A stretch of 18,036 nucleotides of DNA, from positions 7,790 to 25,825 of the forward strand of contig DPVW01000501.1 in the NCBI GenBank assembly GCA_003529325.1. The letters run 5' to 3'. This stretch comes from Candidatus Latescibacterota bacterium. GTDB taxonomy: Bacteria > Latescibacterota > UBA2968 > UBA8231. Numbering within the stretch: the first letter of the stretch is position 1; each line of letters begins with the position of its first letter. Below the pieces are notes generated by a model, which saw only the letters and a list, made by a program, of their open reading frames with translations, had not been told where the DNA came from and ran no database searches. The translations under genes were made by a program, and so were the position numbers. This document shows positions 1 to 6,865 of this stretch, in pieces.

Positions 1-1
1 G

Positions 2-271
2 GAGATGCGGACACTCCGTGATGCACCGCAGCACCGGGACATGCTGGCCGCCCTGAGAGAGTTGGGGGTACCGGTGGACGGAATGTCCATGCAGTTTCCG
101 GCGATACTGACCGTCGCCGGGGAGACGACTCCCTGCGCGCTGATGGAGCAGCAGCAAGAAGGTCTGCTCGCCTCCCTGGATGCAGATATGCGCGGCGGCG
201 TCTTCGGTCCAGTGCAGCGCACGGGGTGCATTCAACGGGGTGACCGTATCACCGTGTTAGCAGCCAGTTGA
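2..271 (+). CDS. MOSC-domain protein, C-terminal part (5' end outside window)
   Basis: The frame is open to the left edge, so this is the last 90 or so residues of a longer protein. The Met at position 5 is probably internal, because GGAG abuts it with no spacing. The fragment matches the end of a MOSC (molybdenum cofactor sulfurase C-terminal) domain. It has a conserved-type cysteine in TTPCALME (about residue 44 counted from that Met), then GLL, then RGGVFGPV and GCIQRGDRITV, which resemble the usual RGGV.A.VL..G.I..GD.V ending. MOSC proteins are thought to handle sulfur or Mo-cofactor-related substrates, but most lack a defined reaction. It ends 88 nt before the kinase start, and I see no terminator between them. 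The family call rests on a short stretch, so confidence is moderate. Confidence 0.55.
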   Translation, partial: EMRTLRDAPQHRDMLAALRELGVPVDGMSMQFPAILTVAGETTPCALMEQQQEGLLASLDADMRGGVFGPVQRTGCIQRGDRITVLAAS

Positions 272-359
272 CGACTTCCATCGGGGCAGCGGCCGGCCCT
301 TTCGATCGGCACCAACGTTGCCAACGGAGCGACTATGTCAACGGGTTGCCGGACTGAGC

Positions 360-1277
360 ATGGCGCGAATCCATGTTGCCGGAAATTCGGTGCTCGACGT
401 CATCGTGCAGGGTCGAGCGCCTGCTGGTCCGGTGGTGGATGGCTGGGGCGCCAATGTGAACGTGCTCACCGAACCGGTTGTGGCTGCCCTTGGCGGCTGC
501 GGCGCGGCGTCAGCGTATGTGCTGGGTCGACTCGGGCACTCGGTGACTCTGTCGACGAATATCGGCGATGATGCCTTTGGCTCTCTGATACAGAGTTGGT
601 TGCATGCTGCCGGGGTCGTGCTGCGACCACCGGCCGATCCCAGCGTGGCGTCGGCGACGCATCTGATCTATGTGCTCGGCAGCAACCGTCAGTCCTCGTA
701 CTGGCAGGGCAACCGTGTCGACTGGAAGGCAGGGTTTGCTGCCGATGCACCAGAGTGGTTTGTCGCCACCGGATATGGGGCGGTGGTCGCCGAGGATGTG
801 CAACAACTGATCCCTGTTTGTGCACGTCTGCGAGTGGCCGACACGCGGGTTCTGTTCGATCCCAGTCCGTGGTTCGCCGATCGCGTATCGGTGGCTGAGA
901 TGTTGGCCTTATGGACCGAGATCGATGTGCTGACGGGAACACAGGATGAGTTGAGTCACTGGCTTCCTGGCATCGACGATGCACTGGCTCTGGCACAGGC
1001 GGTGGTCGACCACGGGCCATGGCTGGCTGTCGTAAAGTGTGGTCCAGAAGGTGCCGTCTGGGCTACCGACGAAGAGGCAGGCGTGGCACGGGCGCAGGCG
1101 GTTCGTGGTAGCAGCGTCGGTGCCGGGGATTGTTTTAATGCTCGTCTCATCGACGGATTGGCCCGCGGCGAGGTGCCCGGTGCAGCAGTCGCTGCGGCTG
1201 TCCGCATGGCATCAGACCTCGTGCGCGAGGGTCGGGGTGTGCTGGGAGTATTACCACCTGAAGGAGGCGGAAGATAA
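360..1277 (+). CDS. PfkB-family carbohydrate kinase
   Basis: This is a cytoplasmic sugar or nucleoside kinase of the ribokinase/PfkB fold, about 305 residues, which is normal for the family. The N-terminal signature is GGCGAASAYVLGRLG (about residues 45-59). The C-terminal signature is SVGAGDCFNA, with the anion hole and catalytic Asp in GAGD at about 254-257. A KCGPEGAVW strand lies near 226-234. I chose ATG 360 (MARIHVAGNS) because the family begins with this strand. A TTG at 318 in the same frame would add 14 residues and has no ribosome site. The substrate is not identifiable; 2-keto-3-deoxygluconate, a pentose or a nucleoside are all possible. The stop overlaps the sulfatase start as TAATG, so the two are probably translationally coupled. 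Confidence 0.85.
   Translation: MARIHVAGNSVLDVIVQGRAPAGPVVDGWGANVNVLTEPVVAALGGCGAASAYVLGRLGHSVTLSTNIGDDAFGSLIQSWLHAAGVVLRPPADPSVASATHLIYVLGSNRQSSYWQGNRVDWKAGFAADAPEWFVATGYGAVVAEDVQQLIPVCARLRVADTRVLFDPSPWFADRVSVAEMLALWTEIDVLTGTQDELSHWLPGIDDALALAQAVVDHGPWLAVVKCGPEGAVWATDEEAGVARAQAVRGSSVGAGDCFNARLIDGLARGEVPGAAVAAAVRMASDLVREGRGVLGVLPPEGGGR
1261..1267 (+). promoter_or_regulatory. Strong Shine-Dalgarno site for the sulfatase, inside the kinase gene
   Basis: AAGGAGG lies within the last codons of the kinase gene, 9 nt before the sulfatase ATG at 1277. It fixes that start and supports coupled translation across the TAATG overlap. Confidence 0.8.
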
Positions 1278-2746
1278 TGTCGAAGCAACCACCGAATGTC
1301 ATCGTCATCATGGCGGACCAGCAGAAGGCGACATCGAGCCACCTGTGGGGGAACACGTTCTGCGAGACGCCGGCACTGGCGGCACTGGCGGAGGATGGGG
1401 TGTTATTCGATTGCGCCATTACGCCGCACCCGCTCTGCGGGCCTGCACGACAGTCGCTGTGGACGAGCCAGTTCCCGCACTCACACGGGGGTCGACGCAA
1501 CCAGACTCTGATGTCGCCGGATAATGTGCATGCCTTCCAGATCTGGAAGGAAGCGGGATTCCATAATGGCCTTATCGGCAAGAATCACTGTTTCGAGACA
1601 GATCAGGACCTGGCTCTATTCGATACCTGGTGTGAGGTCGGCCACGGCGGCATCACCGAACCGAGTACCAAGGGTATGGAGTGGTTTCGCCCCCGAGCCG
1701 GAATCGATGCTGCCCATGCGGCGCGAAAGAACATGATCCCACAGAGTCCGCGGTTCTCCTATGCCACAAACGACCTGCCACTGGAGGACAGTGGCACAGG
1801 GCTCGTCGCTGGTCAGACCGTGCGCTTTCTCGAACAGCACCGCGACGATCCCTTCGCATTGTGGGTTTCATTCCCCGATCCGCATGAACCCTGGGTTTGC
1901 CCGCAATCGTACGCCGACATGTTTTCCGCGGATCGTATCGACGTGCCGCCCTGGCGCAGGGACGAGTTTGACGATCCCGCGACGGTGCCGGAGCGTAACA
2001 GGGTACTGAATCAGATCCTCGGTTTCGCCGAGGATGCACCTGAGGATGTGTTTGGTGTGCAGGGCGTCTATTATGGCATGATCAAGTATCTCGACGATGG
2101 TCTGACGCAGATCACGGCCGCCCTCGACAGACTGGGTCTGCGGGAGAATACGATCGTAGTATACTGCTCCGACCATGGCGACTTCATGGGCGAACATGGA
2201 ATGCAATGCAAGGGCGGTGTGTTCTACGATTGCCTTACACGGGTGCCGCTGGTGGTGTCGTGGCCGGGCCAGATCACCGGTGGTGTGCGTGAAGACAGCC
2301 CGGTAAATCTGATCGACATCGTACCTACCCTGCTTCGACTTCAGGGGCTGGATGTGCCCCGCTCCATGCACGGCGCGCCATTGCCATCGGCGACGGACGC
2401 CCCATCCAGGCAGGTGACCTTCAGTGAATATGGCGCCGGGGGCCCTGCCTTTACGATGGCCGACCTGGAACAGATGGAGCAGCCATACGGGCGCCGGGCC
2501 TTGATGAAGTCGCTGCAGTGGCGCGAGGCTGAAGGCCGGCGCAAGATGGCACGTACGCGAGAGTGGAAGTATGTGCACGACCCGATGGGGGATCTGGATG
2601 AACTCTATGATCTCAAGAGCGATCCCTGGGAGTTGATGAATGTCGCCCATCTAGTAGAGCACACGGAAGTGATCGCTGAGATGCGTCTGCATCTGGCGGA
2701 TTGGAGTATCAACACAGAGGACGCTCACGCCGTGCCGATGCCCTGA
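1277..2746 (+). CDS. Sulfatase, formylglycine-dependent (type I)
   Basis: This is a 489-residue hydrolase of the alkaline phosphatase/arylsulfatase superfamily, expected to remove sulfate esters. The sulfatase signature is LCGPARQS, and Cys54 in C-x-P-A-R is the residue that a formylglycine-generating enzyme would oxidise. Metal and active-site motifs follow the family order: ADQQ (14-16, the DQ form instead of DD), GKNH (101-104), DPHEPW (201-206), CSDHGD (297-302) and K312 in CKGG. No signal peptide is visible, so it may act in the cytoplasm or use another export route. The combination of MADQ and DPHEPW resembles choline-sulfatase-like and heparan N-sulfatase-like groups, but the substrate cannot be fixed. 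No maturation enzyme lies in the window. Confidence 0.92.
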   Translation: MSKQPPNVIVIMADQQKATSSHLWGNTFCETPALAALAEDGVLFDCAITPHPLCGPARQSLWTSQFPHSHGGRRNQTLMSPDNVHAFQIWKEAGFHNGLIGKNHCFETDQDLALFDTWCEVGHGGITEPSTKGMEWFRPRAGIDAAHAARKNMIPQSPRFSYATNDLPLEDSGTGLVAGQTVRFLEQHRDDPFALWVSFPDPHEPWVCPQSYADMFSADRIDVPPWRRDEFDDPATVPERNRVLNQILGFAEDAPEDVFGVQGVYYGMIKYLDDGLTQITAALDRLGLRENTIVVYCSDHGDFMGEHGMQCKGGVFYDCLTRVPLVVSWPGQITGGVREDSPVNLIDIVPTLLRLQGLDVPRSMHGAPLPSATDAPSRQVTFSEYGAGGPAFTMADLEQMEQPYGRRALMKSLQWREAEGRRKMARTREWKYVHDPMGDLDELYDLKSDPWELMNVAHLVEHTEVIAEMRLHLADWSINTEDAHAVPMP

Positions 2747-2798
2747 CACGGTGCCCCGCATTCACTCGACGATAAACACCAGAGGACAAGGACGGATC

Positions 2799-3815
2799 AT
2801 GGCGAAGAGGATCAAGGTTGGCGTCATCGGCCTGGGCTGGCCTGGACGTGAACATCTAAAGGGTTATCTGAAGTCGGCACGCGCAGAGGTCGTTGCCGTG
2901 TGCGACGCCAACGAAGAACTCGCCGGCAACATCGCCAAAGAACACGACATCCCGTCGGTTTATGCTGACCACAAGGTGATGTTCAAGGCTTCTGATGTGG
3001 AAGCGGTCAGTGTCTGCCTACCCAACTTCCTGCACGCCCCTGTCACCCTCGACGCCCTGCGCGCAGGCCGTCACGTGATCTGCGAGAAGCCACCCGCCCT
3101 CGATGCAAGACAAGCTCGTCGTATGGCTGATGCGGCAAAGAAGGGCGGTCTGACGCTGATGTATGCGCTGTGCCAGCGTTTCACCGGGGCAGCGAAACTG
3201 GTGAAGGACTACGTCGACAAAGGAGAACTGGGGGAGATCTACTTCGGCCGTGCCGTCTATCACCGACGCCGAGGCATCCCTCTGGGTACGGGCGCGTGGT
3301 TCACGGACAAGAAACGCTCTGGTGGGGGTGCATTGATTGATATCGGCGTGCACGCGCTGGACTGCGCCTGGTGGATGATGGGTTCACCGAAACCGGTGTC
3401 GGTGAGTGGGAGCGCCTATCACAAGTTCGCTGACGTGTTGCCGAAGGGGACACACTTCGACGTCGATGACTCCGCCTTTGGCCTCATCCGCTTCGATTCG
3501 GGAGCGACGTTGATATTGGAGTGCAGCTGGGCACTGAATCTGTCCGGTGGTAGTGTCACGCAGATCGCCGGCACCAAGGGCGGTGTCGAGATGAACCCGT
3601 TGAAAATTCTGACGGAGCGTGACGGCGTGCAGGTCGATATCACCCCACACGTACCGGATGCCGACGCCTTCGGTGGACAGACCGATCACTTTCTCGCGTG
3701 TGTACAGACGGGACGGACGCCCCTGATGGGGGCCGAAGAGGGTGTGCGGTTGATGCAGATGCTGGACGGGATCTACAAGTCGGCTGCAACGGGGCGTGAG
3801 GTGCGCATCAAGTAG
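2799..3815 (+). CDS. Gfo/Idh/MocA-family NAD(P)-dependent oxidoreductase
   Basis: This is a 338-residue sugar dehydrogenase or oxidoreductase. The N-terminal Rossmann fold carries the dinucleotide loop GLGWPG (residues 11-16). The EKP motif is at 96-98 with the catalytic-type Lys97. The second-domain signature GGGALIDIGVHALD (about 175-188) includes His185 and Asp181. I chose ATG 2799 because an AGAGGACAAGG purine stretch precedes it and the protein then begins MAKRIKVGVIG, as is usual. A GTG at 2751 in frame would add 16 unlikely residues. It starts 52 nt after the sulfatase and likely shares its transcript. It probably oxidises or epimerises a sugar released by the cassette; the substrate is unknown. 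Confidence 0.9.
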   Translation: MAKRIKVGVIGLGWPGREHLKGYLKSARAEVVAVCDANEELAGNIAKEHDIPSVYADHKVMFKASDVEAVSVCLPNFLHAPVTLDALRAGRHVICEKPPALDARQARRMADAAKKGGLTLMYALCQRFTGAAKLVKDYVDKGELGEIYFGRAVYHRRRGIPLGTGAWFTDKKRSGGGALIDIGVHALDCAWWMMGSPKPVSVSGSAYHKFADVLPKGTHFDVDDSAFGLIRFDSGATLILECSWALNLSGGSVTQIAGTKGGVEMNPLKILTERDGVQVDITPHVPDADAFGGQTDHFLACVQTGRTPLMGAEEGVRLMQMLDGIYKSAATGREVRIK

Positions 3816-3852
3816 GCACTTGTGCGGAGTTTTGGAGAGGCGTGTTCTGGGT

Positions 3853-3882
3853 TTGACATTTCTAAAGTGCGCCGGCTATACT
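3853..3882 (+). promoter_or_regulatory. Sigma-70-type promoter of the thrS leader
   Basis: A perfect -35 hexamer TTGACA (3853-3858) is followed after 18 bp by TATACT (3877-3882), five of six matches to the -10 consensus. Transcription would begin near 3888-3890, about 65 nt before the leader ORF. It is the best promoter match I found in the window and starts the thrS leader transcript. Confidence 0.8.
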
Positions 3883-3954
3883 TAATCAGATTTACTGCAG
3901 GGCCAGATTCACCGTCCACGAAAAAAATTAAGTGCAGAATCGGAGTCAACTCGG

Positions 3955-4095
3955 ATGTCAATCGACCGGATGGTACCGGTTGCCGGAAAGGGCCAGCTGC
4001 AAAGCGCCCTGTGCCGGATGACGTCCACCCCTACGACCACACCGCTCCCCACGGGTACTCGTGGCGGAAAAGCGATGGTGGAGTTTCCGGGGTAA
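3955..4095 (+). CDS. Thr/Pro-rich leader peptide (46 aa)
   Basis: This short ORF has a GGAG ribosome site at 3942-3945, 9 nt before ATG 3955, and stops at TAA 4093-4095. Residues 23-35 read TSTPTTTPLPTGT: seven Thr (codons at 4021, 4027, 4033, 4036, 4039, 4051 and 4057) and three Pro (4030, 4042 and 4048). Both amino acids match the synthetases encoded downstream, ThrRS and ProRS. In-frame ATGs at 3970 and 4018 are alternative starts that keep the same Thr/Pro run, but their ribosome sites are poorer. Its likely role is to let a translating ribosome report Thr-tRNA and Pro-tRNA supply, as thrL, ilvL and pheM do in Escherichia coli. The peptide itself probably has no function. It is not a domain of any family I know. 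Confidence 0.7.
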   Translation: MSIDRMVPVAGKGQLQSALCRMTSTPTTTPLPTGTRGGKAMVEFPG

Positions 4096-4137
4096 GACCC
4101 GATCTCGAACGAACTTTGACGAGAAGCCCGCTGTCGA
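4071..4137 (+). promoter_or_regulatory. Candidate antiterminator pairing (segments 2 and 3)
   Basis: CGATGGTGG (4073-4081), just downstream of the Thr/Pro codons, can pair over nine contiguous positions, three of them G-U, with CCGCTGTCG (4128-4136) in the 5' arm of the terminator. The same segment can instead pair upstream with codon-region bases: CCAC 4037-4040 with GTGG 4078-4081, and GCT 4044-4046 with AGC 4071-4073. That gives mutually exclusive 1:2, 2:3 and 3:4 pairings. A ribosome stalled at 4033-4059 would free segment 2 and favour readthrough. The pairings were found by eye, without energies. Confidence 0.45.
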
Positions 4138-4163
4138 CTGACATATCGACAGCGGGCTTTTTT
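4124..4163 (+). terminator. Intrinsic terminator upstream of thrS (attenuator)
   Basis: A perfect 14-bp stem (4124-4137 with 4146-4159, GC-rich AAGCCCGCTGTCGA and its complement) with an 8-nt loop is followed by six T residues (4158-4163). It lies between the strong promoter and thrS, 28 nt after the leader ORF stop and 28 nt before the thrS GTG. It would block thrS transcription unless antitermination occurs. Confidence 0.9.
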
Positions 4164-4191
4164 CATGCGATCGGAAATGGGAGTTAGAGAC

Positions 4192-6117
4192 GTGAAAATT
4201 CAGATACGAGAAGGTGAAGTGCTCGATTATGAGGGAGGCGGCAATCTGCGCGACATCCTCATCGAGCATGACAAGAAGCTGTTGCGCGAATTTATCGCAG
4301 CCACAGATGCTGACAAGAGTCACATCGACTTTCACACGGAGTTGGGCGCCGATGCCGAGGTGGCCCTCATGGCCTGGGACGATCCGGAGGCGGCATGGAT
4401 CTATCGTCACAGCATGTCGCACGTGCTGGCGCAGGCGGTACGCCATCTGTTTCCGGCGGCGAAACTGGCGATTGGTCCAGCCATCGACGAGGGATTCTAC
4501 TACGACTTCGACGTGGAAACGCCCTTCACGCCCGAGGACCTGACGGCGATCGAGAAACAGATGAAGCGGGTGGTGAAGCAGAACCACCGCTTCGAGCGCG
4601 AGGAGATCAGCCGGGAGGAGGCGCGCAGTCGTCTGGCCGTCGACCCGTATAAACTTGAGATCCTCGATGATCTGGAGGAGGACCAGACGCTCACGTTCTA
4701 CAAGGACGGGGACTTCGTCGATCTGTGTCGGGGCCCACATATGCTGAGCACTGGCCAGATCAAGCACTACAAGTTGCTCAGCGTTGCCGGCGCCTATTGG
4801 CGTGGAGACGAGAGTCGAAAGATGCTGCAACGCATCTACGGCACGGCCTTCGTCACGCGCGAGGCTCTCGATCACCATATGAAGATGATCGAGGAGGCGA
4901 AGAAGCGGGATCACCGGCGTCTTGGGCAGGAGTTGGAGCTATTCTTCTTTGACGACGAGGTCGGTCCTGGACTACCCCTGTGGCAACCGAAGGGGACGGT
5001 GTTGATCGACGAATTGGAGAAGCTGGCGAAGGAGACGGAGGCCGAGGCCGGTTATCTGCGCGTACGGACGCCGCATATTGCCAAGGATCAGATGTACCAT
5101 AGGAGCGGTCACCTGCCGTATTACAAGGAGTCGATGTATCCGCCCATGGAGCTGGAAGGGGTGACATACTACCTCAAGCCCATGAACTGCCCGCATCACC
5201 ACAAGATCTTCGATTCACTGCCGCGTTCGTATCGTGACATGCCGATTCGTCTGACGGAGTATGGCACATGTTACCGATACGAACAGTCCGGTGAGTTGTT
5301 CGGTCTGATGCGGGTGCGGTCGATGCAGATGAACGATGCCCACATCTACTGTAGGCTCGATCAGTTCGAGGAGGAGTTTCTTGCCGTCTGCCGGATGTAT
5401 CTGAAGTATTTTGAACTGTTCGGCATCGAAAAATACATGATGCGCCTCTCCACACACTCTCAGGAGGGACTGGGCAAGAAGTACGTCGACCAGCCGGAGT
5501 TGTGGAAGAAGACGGAAGACATGGTACGTCGCACACTCGAGAACGGGGGAATTCCTTACGAAGAGGTCGCGGGTGAGGCCGCTTTTTATGGGCCGAAGAT
5601 CGATGTCGAGATCTGGTCCGCCATCGGCCGTGAGTTCAGCATTGCGACGAATCAGGTCGACTTCGCCGTGCCGGAAAAATTCGGTCTGCATTACACGACG
5701 TCGGCGGGTGGCGAGGAAGTGCCACTCTGTATCCACCGAGCCCCGTTGGGCACACACGAGCGTACGATCGGCTTTTTGATTGAACACTTTTCCGGTGCCT
5801 TCCCGCCGTGGTTGGCGCCGGTGCAGGCCGTCGTCATGCCCATCGCCGAGCGGCACCAGCCGTATGGGGCAAAAGTACTCGAGTCCCTGCGTGCCGCTGG
5901 TGTCCGTGCGGAGTTGGCGCAGGATCAGACGCTGAATTATCGCATCCGTGCGGCGCAGAAGCAGAAGGTGCCGTATATGATGATCCTCGGTGATCGTGAG
6001 GTAGAGGACTCCCAGGTCGCGATTCGACTTCGCTCCGGAGAGAATCTGGATCCCATGGGCGTGGATGCGGCACTGGCGATGATCACTGACAAGATCTCCA
6101 CGCGCGCGATCGACTAG
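4192..6117 (+). CDS. thrS: Threonyl-tRNA synthetase
   Basis: ThrRS charges tRNA-Thr in the cytoplasm. The order is an N-terminal TGS-like domain (about 1-60), an editing domain with H-S-M-S-H (about 73-77) and DLCRGPH (Cys about 179), then the class II catalytic core and a C-terminal anticodon-binding domain. The zinc ligands are visible: Cys about 333 in MNCPHH, His about 384 in NDAHIYC and His about 515 in CIHRAP. From memory, E. coli ThrRS uses 334, 385 and 511. Motif 2 is RYEQSGELFGLMRVR. The start is GTG 4192, with GGGAG 8 nt upstream, giving 641 residues, one fewer than the E. coli enzyme. In-frame ATGs at 4165 and 4177 lie against the terminator and lack a clear ribosome site. It is the first structural gene behind the attenuator. 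Confidence 0.96.
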   Translation: MKIQIREGEVLDYEGGGNLRDILIEHDKKLLREFIAATDADKSHIDFHTELGADAEVALMAWDDPEAAWIYRHSMSHVLAQAVRHLFPAAKLAIGPAIDEGFYYDFDVETPFTPEDLTAIEKQMKRVVKQNHRFEREEISREEARSRLAVDPYKLEILDDLEEDQTLTFYKDGDFVDLCRGPHMLSTGQIKHYKLLSVAGAYWRGDESRKMLQRIYGTAFVTREALDHHMKMIEEAKKRDHRRLGQELELFFFDDEVGPGLPLWQPKGTVLIDELEKLAKETEAEAGYLRVRTPHIAKDQMYHRSGHLPYYKESMYPPMELEGVTYYLKPMNCPHHHKIFDSLPRSYRDMPIRLTEYGTCYRYEQSGELFGLMRVRSMQMNDAHIYCRLDQFEEEFLAVCRMYLKYFELFGIEKYMMRLSTHSQEGLGKKYVDQPELWKKTEDMVRRTLENGGIPYEEVAGEAAFYGPKIDVEIWSAIGREFSIATNQVDFAVPEKFGLHYTTSAGGEEVPLCIHRAPLGTHERTIGFLIEHFSGAFPPWLAPVQAVVMPIAERHQPYGAKVLESLRAAGVRAELAQDQTLNYRIRAAQKQKVPYMMILGDREVEDSQVAIRLRSGENLDPMGVDAALAMITDKISTRAID

Positions 6118-6129
6118 GGGATCCGGGGG

Positions 6130-6843
6130 GTGGCAAGACGGCGGCAGCCCCTGGGCAAGCGGGTGCGTCGACAGGCGGAGATCCTGTGGCGCTTTCGGTA
6201 CCACTTTCTGTGTGCCGTGGGGGCACTGTTGTTGTGGAATACGGTGTTGATCAAGCCCTTCAAGGTGTTCGTGGTGATGGTGCACGAAGTGTGCCACGCC
6301 ACGGCAGCCTTGATGACGGGTGGAGAGGTGATCGAGATCCACACCGCCTGGGAAGAGTCGGGGCACACCCTGACTCGCGGTGGCTGGTCGATGGTCATCA
6401 TCTCCGCCGGCTACGTCGGCTCGGCCCTCATCGGGGCGGCCCTGATCGGTGCCGGTATCCTGCCGCAGTTGCAGCGTTTTCTCGTGTTGCTCGTGGGTGC
6501 GGTGACCATGGGCATGACGATGGCTTTCACGCCCGTCGGTGGCCCGGATTTTCTTCTGGGCATCGTCGGTGGCCTCGCCCTGGTCTGTCTGGCCATGTAT
6601 TCCGCCCGTGCCGGGGCCGCTTGTGCCGTCTGGCTGGGGGTGATGTTGTGTCTGTACAGTGTGCACGATTTCCACAGTGACCTGTGGTTATTTGCTGAAT
6701 ACACCGACGCCGGGATTCTCGCCGCCTACTGGGGCCTGCCATGGTTGGCCTACCCCATCGCCACACTGTGGGTGTGGTTGTCTCTGTGGGTGATGTATCG
6801 CGCCATGGGAGTTGTCATGAAACATGAACCGAGTCAAAGTTGA
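6130..6843 (+). CDS. M50B-like integral membrane metallopeptidase
   Basis: This 237-residue polytopic membrane protein starts at GTG 6130 behind a G-rich stretch, 12 nt after thrS. The zinc-binding HExxH motif is HEVCH (residues 52-56), at the end of a hydrophobic segment (about 27-50). It is followed by ATAALMTGGEV and a glycine-rich segment GYVGSALIGAALIG, as in the peptidase M50B-like group. A later SVHDFHSDLW segment may give a further zinc ligand. Several membrane spans follow. M50 proteases cleave within or near the membrane, but the M50B-like branch has no known general substrate. It sits between two tRNA synthetase genes and overlaps neither, so it should be co-transcribed with them. 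No link to translation is known to me. Confidence 0.8.
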   Translation: MARRRQPLGKRVRRQAEILWRFRYHFLCAVGALLLWNTVLIKPFKVFVVMVHEVCHATAALMTGGEVIEIHTAWEESGHTLTRGGWSMVIISAGYVGSALIGAALIGAGILPQLQRFLVLLVGAVTMGMTMAFTPVGGPDFLLGIVGGLALVCLAMYSARAGAACAVWLGVMLCLYSVHDFHSDLWLFAEYTDAGILAAYWGLPWLAYPIATLWVWLSLWVMYRAMGVVMKHEPSQS

Positions 6844-6865
6844 CGAAGGAAAGAGGTCGAGTACG

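Larger units (their letters stand above)
3889..4163 (+). ncRNA. thrS-proS leader RNA (candidate attenuator)
   Basis: This is the roughly 275-nt untranslated leader between the promoter and the intrinsic terminator before thrS. It contains an A-rich 5' part (3920-3930), a small hairpin ACCGG/CCGGT (3965-3969 with 3976-3980), and a 46-codon ORF (3955-4095). A further hairpin CCACG/CGTGG sits in the Thr/Pro codon region (around 4049-4064). TCTCG/CGAGA (4103-4107 with 4120-4124) abuts the terminator stem. ACCCC and GGGGT (starting near 4027 and ending near 4093) could close the codon region. The start coordinate is inferred from the promoter. I found no match to RNase P, tmRNA, SRP, 6S or a full T-box. 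It reads best as a cis-acting attenuator, though a released sRNA is not excluded. Confidence 0.6.

Noticed and set aside
1868..2650. 260-codon minus-strand open frame opposite the sulfatase
   Set aside because: It is a shadow of a clearly conserved sulfatase on the plus strand.
3816..3850. GCACTTGTGC before GGAGTTTT after the dehydrogenase, as a terminator
   Set aside because: A four-bp stem with a two-base loop cannot form a useful hairpin.
3968..3979. GGATGGTACCGG resembles the T-box core (GGGTGGNACCGC)
   Set aside because: It lies only about 80 nt from the inferred transcription start, too little for a normal stem I, and about 145 nt before the terminator, while a T-box must sit beside it. 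It is part of a small ACCGG/CCGGT hairpin and overlaps the leader ORF.
3889..4163. Leader as RNase P RNA, tmRNA, SRP RNA or 6S RNA
   Set aside because: I looked for their conserved blocks (for example GAGGAAAGTCCGGGC, the SRP GGAA-loop helix, the tmRNA T-arm) and found none in order. The leader ORF and terminator explain the region better.
3822..4187. Longer open frame crossing the thrS leader
   Set aside because: It runs through the promoter and the terminator and has no recognisable protein features. The 3955-4095 frame has the ribosome site and the codon bias.
5215..6675. Long minus-strand open frame opposite thrS and the protease gene
   Set aside because: It is a shadow of GC-rich codon structure. 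It is rich in His, Arg and Gln, matches no family, and lies opposite two well-supported genes.
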